A stretch of 64,000 nucleotides of DNA from an uncultured Nitrospiraceae bacterium. Lineage in GTDB: Bacteria > Nitrospirota > Thermodesulfovibrionia > Thermodesulfovibrionales > SM23-35. A model generated the notes under the pieces. It saw nothing but the letters and a program-made list of their open reading frames with translations, had not been told where the DNA came from and did not search any database. The DNA lies in NCBI GenBank assembly GCA_937138415.1, contig CAKZPA010000026.1:1-64000 (forward strand). The letters are read 5' to 3'. Both the position numbers and the translations under genes were made by a program. This document shows, piece after piece, positions 35,163 through 42,589 of this stretch; the first letter of the stretch is position 1; the number at the start of each line of letters is the position of its first letter.

Positions 35163-35192
35163 AACATACCACAGCGAACTGCCGGAAATCAA
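35163..35192 (-). promoter_or_regulatory. Sigma70-type promoter for rpsT
   Basis: On the minus strand TTGATT (plus 35187-35192) and TATGTT (plus 35163-35168) are 18 bp apart, about 30 bp before the rpsT start, and squeezed between rpsT and the upstream gene's stop at 35195. Confidence 0.55.
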
Positions 35193-35194
35193 TA

Positions 35195-35788
35195 TTAAAT
35201 GCGCGCTTCCAGTGAGATGAGCCAGAAGTCTGAGGGGGCAGCCTTTATAGCGGCGTACAGCGTTTGGGAAACCCAGTGGGAGTCCTCGACGAGATTATAG
35301 AAGTAGGTGTCGATCCCGAAAAACCCGTCGAGGAAATGCGTCACGACGTGGAGGAGCTTCGTGCGATACCCCTGCCCCAGAGAATTCAAATCCTCCAAAG
35401 TGGTGACATTCTCCGCCTGGAGTTCACCGATCAGGGTGCGGAGAATGCCACGGTTCTTTCGCACCGCTTCGTCGAGGCACTCTCGGAAGGAACGGTCGGC
35501 GGCGGAGAGCGACGAATCCCGGAGGACCCTTATGGCGCTGAACCGAACGAGCTGGTACCTGTCGAAAAAATTCAGCACTTTCTCTTCGCACCGCTCGAAG
35601 CCGGAACCTTTGACGAGGACCACGTAGCAGTAAACCGGCTTCTGCAGATACTCGTGGCGGTTCAATATATCGTCCAACGGCATCCGGTAATCCTTTCCCC
35701 AATAGATTATCGCTCTTGAATCCCGAAAAAGCAATGCGACCGATGCATGGCTTCCGAACGCTGCCCATTGTGAGGCGTAGTGCGGCAC
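35195..35788 (-). CDS. Hypothetical protein, 197 residues
   Basis: I do not recognise this protein. It is soluble, without signal or cysteine clusters, mixed alpha/beta, with aromatic-rich segments (AIIYWGKDYRMPLDD, GFFGIDTYFYNLVEDSHW). The only canonical start after the upstream in-frame stop is GTG 35788; a GGCGGAGGGG site lies unusually far (about 16 nt) upstream. Codon composition and the lack of stops across 594 bp resemble the neighbouring real genes. It is alone between rpsT and a divergent L,D-transpeptidase. Confidence 0.65.
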   Translation of the reverse strand: MPHYASQWAAFGSHASVALLFRDSRAIIYWGKDYRMPLDDILNRHEYLQKPVYCYVVLVKGSGFERCEEKVLNFFDRYQLVRFSAIRVLRDSSLSAADRSFRECLDEAVRKNRGILRTLIGELQAENVTTLEDLNSLGQGYRTKLLHVVTHFLDGFFGIDTYFYNLVEDSHWVSQTLYAAIKAAPSDFWLISLEARI

Positions 35789-35969
35789 GATGCGGGCGGG
35801 ACCCCTCCGCCTCGCTCATCGTCCCTTTTCGTACTCTATGATCGACGTGCCTTTCGCGGCGTTCGAGACGCGATCATGTTTCTTTCTTCGACCGAGAGGC
35901 GATTTCGCGCGAGTTCGCTATGTGCCGAATCCGACGGCGACTCTCCGAGCATTGTCTTGAGAGGGGAAA

Positions 35970-36902
35970 GTGAGAGAGAATAGTGCAACGGTCATGCGGA
36001 AGATCCGATACGGCAACTACGGAACGGCGTCGCCCGTGCATTTCTGGGTGACGAGTCTGTGCGCCGTCTTTGTTCACATTCTCCTCCCGTCTCTTTCCCA
36101 CGCTTTTCTCCTCATTGGCGGGGAAGTCACCTATCGCGTGACGGAAGGGGATACCCTCGAGCTGATTGGCGCGAAATTAGGCGTCGAGTGGCGCAGCCTT
36201 CTCAAGCACAACGGGATCGATGAAAAAGCGATTCTCCGCATCGGCCAGGAAATCAGGGCGAACACGAGGAAAATAGTCCCCAAGGTCATCGATGACGGCA
36301 TCGTCATCAACATCCCCGAGAGAATGCTCTACTTCTTTAGAAACGGAGAGTTACGGTCGTCGTTTCCCGCCGGTGTCGGAATGCACTCGTGGCGGACTCC
36401 CACCGGCCACTTTACGGTGGTCTCCAAACAGCGAAACCCGACGTGGTACGTGCCGAGATCCATCCAGCAGGAGATGTCGAGAAAGGGCGTTCCGGTGAGG
36501 GCCGTTGTGCCGCCCGGCCCCGATAACCCCCTCGGTCGGTATGCGATCAAGCTCTCTCTTCCTGGCGTTCTCATCCACGAGACGATCTGGCCGTCATCTG
36601 TCTATCAGTTCAGAAGCCACGGTTGTATCCGTTTGCTCCCGAGAGACATCGAGGCGTTCTTTCGTGACGTCGAGATCGGAGACAGAGGGGAGATACTCTA
36701 TATGCCGATCAAGATAGCCGTTTCTGACCAGGGACGGGTGTACTTCGAAGTGCACAGGGATGCGTACAAAGAAGTGAGGGATATGCGGTCGGAGGCGAGA
36801 AAGGTAATCGAGCTCAGAGGTCTTTCGGACAAGGTGAACTGGGACAAAGTCGAGACGATGCTGAAGGAACAATCAGGAGTTGCGGATGATGTCACATTAT
36901 GA
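35970..36902 (+). CDS. L,D-transpeptidase with LysM domain
   Basis: A 310-residue exported protein. A signal-like hydrophobic stretch (residues 24-47) is followed by a LysM peptidoglycan-binding domain (YRVTEGDTLELIGAKLG). Then comes a YkuD catalytic domain with H203 and the S216-H217-G218-C219-I-R221 motif. It cross-links or modifies peptidoglycan through the catalytic cysteine. GTG 35970 is used here; ATG 35994 is an alternative that still keeps the signal. Confidence 0.93.
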   Translation: MRENSATVMRKIRYGNYGTASPVHFWVTSLCAVFVHILLPSLSHAFLLIGGEVTYRVTEGDTLELIGAKLGVEWRSLLKHNGIDEKAILRIGQEIRANTRKIVPKVIDDGIVINIPERMLYFFRNGELRSSFPAGVGMHSWRTPTGHFTVVSKQRNPTWYVPRSIQQEMSRKGVPVRAVVPPGPDNPLGRYAIKLSLPGVLIHETIWPSSVYQFRSHGCIRLLPRDIEAFFRDVEIGDRGEILYMPIKIAVSDQGRVYFEVHRDAYKEVRDMRSEARKVIELRGLSDKVNWDKVETMLKEQSGVADDVTL

Positions 36903-37072
36903 CGACACGGCGCCGCGTCCTCGCATTTCGGCCCTCTCGCGCGGCATTCGGTTCGATGCGAAGCAGAAAACAACCGGCTGTGGGAAAAATCCTCCGGGCG
37001 AACGGCCGACCGTCGCCTATCCTTGAAGAGTTCCTTTCGAGACAACTATTCGACGCCGCGCGGGGCATCTTG

Positions 37073-37081
37073 TGCTAATAT
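37073..37081 (+). promoter_or_regulatory. Extended -10 promoter immediately before a start codon
   Basis: TGC followed by TAATAT (37076-37081) lies 7 bp before the ATG at 37089. If used, transcription would begin at or one base before that ATG, giving a leaderless mRNA for the deoxyhypusine-synthase-like gene. Confidence 0.5.
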
Positions 37082-37088
37082 GTACGAC

Positions 37089-38036
37089 ATGAAACAGTAC
37101 AAACCCATTTCTCTTGGGCGCGTCAGGAGATACGAACTGAAGGCGCGCAAAAGCAAGGTTTCCCTCTCGACGTTCTCCGTCCCCTTCGAACGGGGCGATA
37201 CGTTCAAGACCTTCATCGACAAACTCCCCGGTCTCCTTGCGGCCAACGATTTCAGAGCCGTTGTGCGTGCCATTGTGACAGCGCGGAAAGGCGGCAGGCC
37301 CGTCATCCTCGGCATGGGTGCCCACCCTATAAAGGTCGGGCTTTCGCCGGTGATCATCGATCTGATGGAGAGAAAGATTATCACGGCTCTCGCCACGAAC
37401 GGAGCGTGCATCGTCCACGACTTCGAGATGGCGTTTATCGGGAGGACCTCGGAAGACGTCGATCGTGAAGTACGGAGCGGACGGTTTGGAATGGCGAGGG
37501 AGACGGGAGAATATCTCAATAAGGCAATACGCGATGGGGTGAAGCGCGGGTATGGCATCGGAAAAGCTGTGGGAGAGATGATTTGCGGGGGAGCTTTCCC
37601 ATTCAAGGAGAGGAGTATTTTCGCGAAGACCGCCGCGCTCCGCATCCCTGCGACGGTGCACGTTGCGATCGGAACGGACATTATTCACATGCATCCCTCG
37701 GCGGATGGGCGCGCCATCGGGGAAGGGAGTTTCAGAGATTTCCGGTTGTTCACCTCGGTCGTTGCGGACGTTGAGAACGGTGTGTACATTAACCTTGGGT
37801 CGGCGGTCATCATGCCGGAAGTCTTCCTGAAGGCGCTCACGATCGCGCGAAACCTCGGCAGTAAAATCGAGAACATTACCACCGTAAACATGGACTTCAT
37901 CCAGCACTACCGGCCGAGAGAGAACGTCTTGAGGAGGCCGACCCTGGACAAGGGTGCCTGCTACTCTTTGACCGGTCACCACGAAATCATGTTTCCGCTC
38001 CTCGCCGCTTACGTCATCGAAGAGATGGGGCAGTAA
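37089..38036 (+). CDS. Deoxyhypusine-synthase-like protein
   Basis: A 315-residue member of the deoxyhypusine synthase family, recognisable from the NAD-binding TNGACIVHDFEMAF motif and the GGRPVILGMGAHPIKVG segment. Eukaryotic and archaeal enzymes modify eIF5A; bacteria lack eIF5A, and some bacterial homologues make homospermidine or related polyamines. The substrate here is therefore unknown. The ATG at 37089 is preferred because ATG 37080 lies inside a good -10 element. No ribosome site is visible, in line with leaderless translation. Confidence 0.85.
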   Translation: MKQYKPISLGRVRRYELKARKSKVSLSTFSVPFERGDTFKTFIDKLPGLLAANDFRAVVRAIVTARKGGRPVILGMGAHPIKVGLSPVIIDLMERKIITALATNGACIVHDFEMAFIGRTSEDVDREVRSGRFGMARETGEYLNKAIRDGVKRGYGIGKAVGEMICGGAFPFKERSIFAKTAALRIPATVHVAIGTDIIHMHPSADGRAIGEGSFRDFRLFTSVVADVENGVYINLGSAVIMPEVFLKALTIARNLGSKIENITTVNMDFIQHYRPRENVLRRPTLDKGACYSLTGHHEIMFPLLAAYVIEEMGQ

Positions 38037-38135
38037 GGTTTCTTACCAGATCATACGTGTCCAAAAGAGAAAAACCCGCATGGCTGGACACCTCGTCAAA
38101 ACCGTGAATCGATGGGACGTATACTGCGGAATCTT

Positions 38136-39524
38136 TTATAACCTGATCGCGCGCGGAGCACGCGGGCACGGGATGACGTCGCGGATGTTCGCCATCCCGG
38201 TGACGAACTGCACGAGCCGCTCGAAACCAAGTCCAAAACCTGCGTGGGGGACGGTGCCGAACCTGCGGAGATCGAGGTACCACCGGAGGTTTTCGATCGA
38301 GATTCCTACTTCGCTCATCCTCTGCGCGAGCACGTCGAGGCGATCCTCACGCTGGCTCCCTCCGATGATCTCGCCAACCTTCGGAACGAGGACGTCCATC
38401 GCCGCAACGGTTTTCCCGTCCGGGTTCTGCTTCATGTAGAACGCTTTAATCTCCTTGGGGTAGTCGGTGATGACGAGCGGCCCATTGACGACTTTGTCGG
38501 TGAGGTAACGTTCATGCTCCGATTGGAGATCGGAGCCCCAGGAAACGGGGAACTCAAACCGCTCGTTCGCAGCGCGCAATTCTCTCACCGCATCCGTATA
38601 CGTCATGCGGACGAAGGGCGTTTCCGCCAGCTTTCGAAGTTCGTCACAGGATATTTTCTTGTAGTGGCTCTCGAGAAAGCTCAGTTCTCTGTGCCCCTTC
38701 TCGAGGACCTCCCTGCAGAGGAAGCGGAAGAATTCCTCCGCGAGGGTTATATCGTCGTCCAGGTCCGCAAATGCCATCTCCGGTTCGATCATCCAGAATT
38801 CCGAGAGGTGGCGCGTGGTATTGGAATTTTCGGCCCTGAAGGTCGGGCCGAATGTGTACACTCTCCCGAGCGAAAGGGCGAGGAACTCAGCCTCGAGCTG
38901 ACCGCTCACGGTGAGGTAAGCGCGCGTACCGAAAAAATCCCCTGAAAAATCGACCTCCCCGCTGTCCTTTTTCGGTACGTTCCGGAGGTCGAGCGTCGTG
39001 ACCGTGAAAAGATCTCCGGCGCCTTCGCAGTCGCTCGATGTGATGATAGGGGTGTGGACCCAGAGAAAGCCCCGCGCCTGGAAAAAATCGTGGACTCCTG
39101 CGGCGAGGATGTTTCGAAGCCTGAATACCGCACCGAATGTGTTCGTCCTCGGTCTCAGGTGACCGATTTCGCGCAGGAATTCGAGTGAGTGACCTTTTTT
39201 CTGGAGGGGATACGTTGCCTGATCGACTTCGCCGACGACGACGATATCGGTCGCTTCCAGTTCAATGCTCTGCCCTTTTGCCGGAGACTCCCTCAAGATA
39301 CCCTTTGCGCAGATCGCTGCGCCCGTGTTGCAGCGATGCAGTTCCCGAAAAGCCGGTGCCTCCGGGAACACGATGATCTGAAGGGTATCCTGGCTCGAAC
39401 CATCGCTCAGCGCGAGGAAGACGAAGCCTTTCGATTCGCGTTTGGTTCTCACCCATCCGCAAACCCTGGAGGGTTCGCCGAAACGTTGTTCTGCAAGGAC
39501 GTCCTTAATCAGCGATCGTTCCAT
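38136..39524 (-). CDS. asnS: Asparaginyl-tRNA synthetase AsnS
   Basis: A 462-residue class IIb synthetase with an N-terminal OB-fold anticodon domain (VCGWVRTKRESKGFVFLALSDGS). The class II catalytic core ends in the motif 3 signature GFGLGFERLVQFVTGM and NIRDVIPCPR, which is typical of AsnRS rather than AspRS. Its presence implies direct charging of tRNA-Asn. Confidence 0.96.
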   Translation of the reverse strand: MERSLIKDVLAEQRFGEPSRVCGWVRTKRESKGFVFLALSDGSSQDTLQIIVFPEAPAFRELHRCNTGAAICAKGILRESPAKGQSIELEATDIVVVGEVDQATYPLQKKGHSLEFLREIGHLRPRTNTFGAVFRLRNILAAGVHDFFQARGFLWVHTPIITSSDCEGAGDLFTVTTLDLRNVPKKDSGEVDFSGDFFGTRAYLTVSGQLEAEFLALSLGRVYTFGPTFRAENSNTTRHLSEFWMIEPEMAFADLDDDITLAEEFFRFLCREVLEKGHRELSFLESHYKKISCDELRKLAETPFVRMTYTDAVRELRAANERFEFPVSWGSDLQSEHERYLTDKVVNGPLVITDYPKEIKAFYMKQNPDGKTVAAMDVLVPKVGEIIGGSQREDRLDVLAQRMSEVGISIENLRWYLDLRRFGTVPHAGFGLGFERLVQFVTGMANIRDVIPCPRAPRAIRL

Positions 39525-39550
39525 GAAGGCGTCTTCCCTCGTTTCAGTGT

Positions 39551-39556
39551 ATTATA
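39551..39556 (-). promoter_or_regulatory. -10 element for asnS
   Basis: A consensus TATAAT on the minus strand ends about 27 bp before the asnS ATG; GAGGGA lies in the short leader. No convincing -35 was found. Confidence 0.45.
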
Positions 39557-39755
39557 GCGTCATCGTGATCGCTTCTTGAACTCTGCCATCCGACACCGGA
39601 TCTCCGCAGCCAGTATTCGATTTCGAAGAGTGACGATCGGACCGCTGTTCCGTCCTTTGGTCTTGAGGTCTGAAACCGGGGCATGCGCCTGAGGAAGTGC
39701 GCCAACGTGCTGGCAATCTCTTTTTGGTTCGCGTCGTTATAAAATATCACTATCC

Positions 39756-40793
39756 ATGGCGAGTCCCATTCCCATCCCGAAACCGATTTCAGGGGGGCTG
39801 ATTCTCTCCTACAAATGCCAGGCGGAATGCAGGCATTGTATCTACGCCTGCTCCCAGCGGTGGAGCGCCGACTGGATTTCGCCTGAAGACCTCGAGGCGA
39901 TTCTGCGGCAGCTTTCCGGGAAGATCATGTCGAACGTCTTCGGTCCCCGAACGACCGGCCTCAGCTACGGACTGCATTTTACGGGCGGGGAACCTTTTCT
40001 CAATTTCGATCTGCTCTGCACGGCGGTCGAAATGGCAGATCGCTTCAAGATCCCTTCGACCTTCGTGGAAACGAATTGCTTCTGGGCGTTCGACGACGAT
40101 ACGACGAGAGAGAAACTCCGCATTCTCAAGAGGAAAGGTCTGAGAGGGATCATGATATCCGTCAACCCTTTTTACCTCGAGTACGTGCCTTTCGAGAGGA
40201 CCGAGAGGGCCGTGAGGCTCGCTATCGACGTGTTCGGGAGAAACGTCATGGTGTACCAGCTCGAATACTTCAGGAAATTCAAGGCGTGGGGTCTCAGGGA
40301 CAAAGTGCCTTTCGAGGAGTACCTCGGGCGGGAGAAGAAAGAGGATGTTCTTCGTCATGCGGAGTTCTTCGTGACGGGGAGGGCGCCGTACGCCCTCCGA
40401 CGTATCCTTGGTGAACTGATCCCCTCATGGCCGGCGGAATATTTTTTCGATGCCCCATGCGATACACCCATGCTCAGGAGCTGGCACAACCACTTCGACA
40501 ACTATGGCAATTATATACCCGGGTTCTGCGGCGGGATTTCCCTCGGGGATTGCAGGGAGCTCGATGACTTGTTGCGTGCCGGGATCGATCCCGACCGGTA
40601 CCCGGTCCTCGGTTTCCTGCTGCGCAACGATATTAAGGGGCTGTATACCTTCGCGCGGGGACTCGGGTATATTGAGCAGCCCGACGGATATCTATCAAAG
40701 TGCCATCTTTGCGTGGACATGAGGAGATACCTCGTGTCTTGCGGCGATTTCGAAGAATTGCGACCGGGGGAGTTCTACGCACATCTCCAATAA
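39756..40793 (+). CDS. Radical SAM protein with C-terminal cysteine-rich region
   Basis: A 345-residue radical SAM enzyme. The cluster motif is C21-x3-C25-x2-C28 (KCQAECRHC), followed by the SAM-binding HFTGGEPFLN. The C-terminal part has further cysteines (PGFCGGISLGDC and KCHLCVDM) that could hold an auxiliary cluster, as in SPASM-like enzymes. The substrate is unknown. A TATAAA at 39738-39743 puts a possible transcript start only about 6 nt before the ATG, and no ribosome site is visible. It heads a run of small uncharacterised genes. Confidence 0.87.
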   Translation: MASPIPIPKPISGGLILSYKCQAECRHCIYACSQRWSADWISPEDLEAILRQLSGKIMSNVFGPRTTGLSYGLHFTGGEPFLNFDLLCTAVEMADRFKIPSTFVETNCFWAFDDDTTREKLRILKRKGLRGIMISVNPFYLEYVPFERTERAVRLAIDVFGRNVMVYQLEYFRKFKAWGLRDKVPFEEYLGREKKEDVLRHAEFFVTGRAPYALRRILGELIPSWPAEYFFDAPCDTPMLRSWHNHFDNYGNYIPGFCGGISLGDCRELDDLLRAGIDPDRYPVLGFLLRNDIKGLYTFARGLGYIEQPDGYLSKCHLCVDMRRYLVSCGDFEELRPGEFYAHLQ

Positions 40794-40886
40794 TTCATCG
40801 AGGAATCAAGAAATTCGCAGCGGTTACCGTGCGTTTCCCTATTACCTCCCTCGGGGTCGCGAGTCTGGCGGCGCGGGGGTGGACAT

Positions 40887-41291
40887 CTGAATACGGAGAT
40901 TTTCGATTACAGCGAGCGCTACTATACGGGTATCCAGAGGAGGGAGATACCGGAGAGAGATGCGGGCAAGTTCGTCCACGTGGTGAGCGACGAAAGAGAG
41001 TACGTGATTTTTTCTCCCTCCGCGTTCGATCGTTACCATGCGGAAATCGTGCAGCGATTCTGCCAGGATATGGGCATAGCGGGCGTGTACAACATGTCCA
41101 GCAAGAGCTTCGATATCGTCGATCCTTCCTGGCGCGTCGTCGGAGGAGGGAGGTTCGAAATCGACAGGAGAGGGCATTCGCTTCGCCTCTATGACACATC
41201 TGCAGCGTACGGAAGATTCGAGGGGGACAGGCTCGAAAGGATATTACGTGCATCTCCTCAGTTTTCTCGTTTTACGATTACCATCGAATGA
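40887..41291 (+). CDS. Hypothetical protein, start codon uncertain
   Basis: An unrecognised protein of about 134 residues. From 40980 the frame has two consecutive GTG codons, but plausible protein sequence continues upstream (NTEIFDYSERYYTGIQRRE) to CTG 40887. That CTG has GGGGGTGG four bases before it. No ATG, GTG or TTG occurs in that upstream part. The remainder (FVHVVSDEREYVIFSPSAF, then VVGGGRFEIDR) looks like a compact alpha/beta domain. It sits 93 bp after the radical SAM gene on the same strand. Confidence 0.6.
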   Translation: MNTEIFDYSERYYTGIQRREIPERDAGKFVHVVSDEREYVIFSPSAFDRYHAEIVQRFCQDMGIAGVYNMSSKSFDIVDPSWRVVGGGRFEIDRRGHSLRLYDTSAAYGRFEGDRLERILRASPQFSRFTITIE

Positions 41292-41337
41292 TCGCCTTAT
41301 GTCACAATAAAAAGAAACGATGAGGGAGGAGTAGAAG

Positions 41338-41463
41338 ATGGGGAAGATCGGAGAGTTCGAGAAGACGGTCGTAGCCGAGCCGATTCGGGAGCCGCTGCCA
41401 TACAAAGCGCCTCAGGAAGTACCGGTGCAGCCTGTCGCTGATCCGCACGAAGTAGAGGTCTGA
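41338..41463 (+). CDS. Small acidic, proline-rich protein (41 residues)
   Basis: A 41-codon gene starting MGKIGEFEKTVV and ending PHEVEV, with an excellent GGGAGGAG ribosome site 8 bp before the ATG. The sequence is rich in P, E and V, has no cysteine and no membrane segment. Function unknown. It lies between two uncharacterised genes on the same strand and is most likely co-transcribed with them. Confidence 0.65.
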   Translation: MGKIGEFEKTVVAEPIREPLPYKAPQEVPVQPVADPHEVEV

Positions 41464-41538
41464 CCGAAAGCGACGCGGGGGTAACAGGGGGCCAGCGAAA
41501 AAATGAAAGAGAATCGCGCATCATAGGAGGAGGCGGGG

Positions 41539-42108
41539 ATAGGATCGGTTCCTGATTATGTCAGTCCGATTTCCGGCTGGCGATATTGGAAGGTGCGGAT
41601 GAGCAGGCCCGAGGGGTACCCGATGCTGCGTTCGGTCGTGCGGAATCACATCTGGCCCGTACGCGAACGGTTCGAGATCGTCCACGCATCCTTCCCCGGC
41701 CTTAGAGAGCACGGAATCGCTCCCGGGGCGTCCTCGACGGACGGCATTTATGCGTATAGGGATAGACGGTATGCGCTCGAAAACCATGATCGGTTCTGTT
41801 ACAGGGGGTCGCTCCTCGGAAGGGTCGATCTGTGGGGTGTCGTCCAGCGGCATGAATTCGGGTACAGGGCGCAATTTGCCTATCCCGTCTCTCTCGCGTA
41901 CGGGATCTGCTGCATTTGTAAGGGAACGATCGCCCTCAAATCGGATCCCTTCGCGATGTGCTGGACGGCTCTGTACCTGGCGGAGGATTTCTGCGTCAAT
42001 GGTATTCTGTGCGAGGCGTGCAATTCAAAATACTGCTCTTTCGATATGGCGTCCGGTCGGAGGCACATCCTGGGGCTCGCCGATCGTTACGGCATCGTGA
42101 TCGACTAA
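41539..42108 (+). CDS. Uncharacterised protein, probable ATA start
   Basis: A roughly 189-residue protein. Its middle part (DGIYAYRD, then GRVDLWGVVQRHEFGYRAQFAYP) matches a pattern I know from unnamed small proteins of several phyla, which usually have a cysteine pair before GIYA; here that position reads GASSTDGIYA, without cysteines. Its C-terminus has its own pairs (CCIC and CEAC). Conserved-looking sequence extends 5' of the first ATG (41599) through VPDYVSPISGWRYWKV. Only ATA 41539 stands at the right distance (5 nt) from a perfect AGGAGG; GTG 41593 is the first canonical alternative. Confidence 0.6.
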   Translation: MGSVPDYVSPISGWRYWKVRMSRPEGYPMLRSVVRNHIWPVRERFEIVHASFPGLREHGIAPGASSTDGIYAYRDRRYALENHDRFCYRGSLLGRVDLWGVVQRHEFGYRAQFAYPVSLAYGICCICKGTIALKSDPFAMCWTALYLAEDFCVNGILCEACNSKYCSFDMASGRRHILGLADRYGIVID

Positions 42109-42139
42109 GCTTCGGCCTGTGGCACGCTCCATTTTTCGG

Positions 42140-42310
42140 TCATCTGCTCTGAACCTCTTTCGTCACGATCAAGATACCCATCAGCGCGCCCACCAGAGCC
42201 CCGATCCAGGGACTGGATGTGATGATTCATCCGCTCCCGCTGCACTTCCCGAGATACCCGATGGCGCCACCAATGGCGGCACCACCAAACGCCCCGAGTA
42301 TGTATCTCAT
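42140..42310 (-). CDS. Small DUF6132-like membrane selenoprotein (in-frame TGA as Sec)
   Basis: A 56-codon gene in which codon 28 (plus 42227-42229) is TGA. Reading through it gives MRYILGAFGGAAIGGAIG, YLGKCSGSG-U-IITSSPW and IGALVGALMGILIV, that is two glycine-rich membrane helices joined by a C-x4-U loop. This is the layout of the DUF6132 family, whose loop reads about CxSGTCPITSNP; selenocysteine takes the place of the second cysteine. Continuation of the family pattern after the TGA, ending at a normal TGA with tail KEVQSR, argues against a true stop. A SECIS-like hairpin lies 18 nt after the TGA. GGAG is 8 nt before the ATG. Confidence 0.75.
42193..42216 (-). promoter_or_regulatory. Candidate bacterial SECIS element
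   Basis: On the minus strand CCAGTCCC and GGGGCTCTGG form a stem with a two-base bulge, closed by the hexaloop TGGATC, which contains the GG expected in SelB-binding loops. The loop begins 18 nt after the in-frame TGA; in E. coli fdhF the equivalent distance is 17 nt. An alternative shorter fold (ATCCAG/CTGGAT) competes, so the structure needs testing. Confidence 0.55.
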
Positions 42311-42372
42311 ACCACGTTCTCCATCATGGCGCGAGAAAGGTTACCCGGCATATGCCCGCTCATCATGCACAT
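42307..42372 (-). CDS. Possible 21-residue Met-rich peptide coupled to the selenoprotein
   Basis: A short frame (MCMMSGHMPG start, AMMENVV end) with seven methionines in 21 residues plus a histidine and a cysteine. Its stop overlaps the selenoprotein start (ATGA at 42307-42310), which would couple translation. There is no strong ribosome site of its own. It could be a metal-binding or leader peptide, or chance. Confidence 0.3.
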   Translation of the reverse strand: MCMMSGHMPGNLSRAMMENVV

Positions 42373-42465
42373 CTATGCTCTTAGTATAGCGTGTGGGGTT
42401 CGAAATGTCCGCCGCTGAGTGCGCGGCTGCGGACAGGTGTCGGCCCTTGTTCACGAGGACTGAAT

Positions 42466-42494
42466 TTGCGCGAGTAGGCATAATGGAGTAATAT
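42466..42494 (+). promoter_or_regulatory. Sigma70-type promoter for the glycine-zipper lipoprotein
   Basis: TTGCGC (42466-42471) and TAATAT (42489-42494) are separated by 17 bp. The leader to the ATG at 42590 is about 90 nt. Confidence 0.6.
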
Positions 42495-42589
42495 TCAGGT
42501 AAATAGCCATTGATGGGCAGGCTATGGTGGTGCATCGCGGAAATCGCTTTGCATTCGAAAAACGTCAATCTTGGAAAGGAGAAGAGAAA

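Noticed and set aside
41338-41463. Idea that the 41-residue protein is a RiPP precursor for the nearby radical SAM enzyme
   Set aside because: It has no cysteine and no typical core region or leader, and the enzyme is two genes away. Listed only as a small protein.
42027-42310. Two separate tiny genes instead of one selenoprotein
   Set aside because: The part before TGA ends in the middle of a conserved loop, and the part after it has no start or ribosome site of its own near the TGA, while both halves fit one family.
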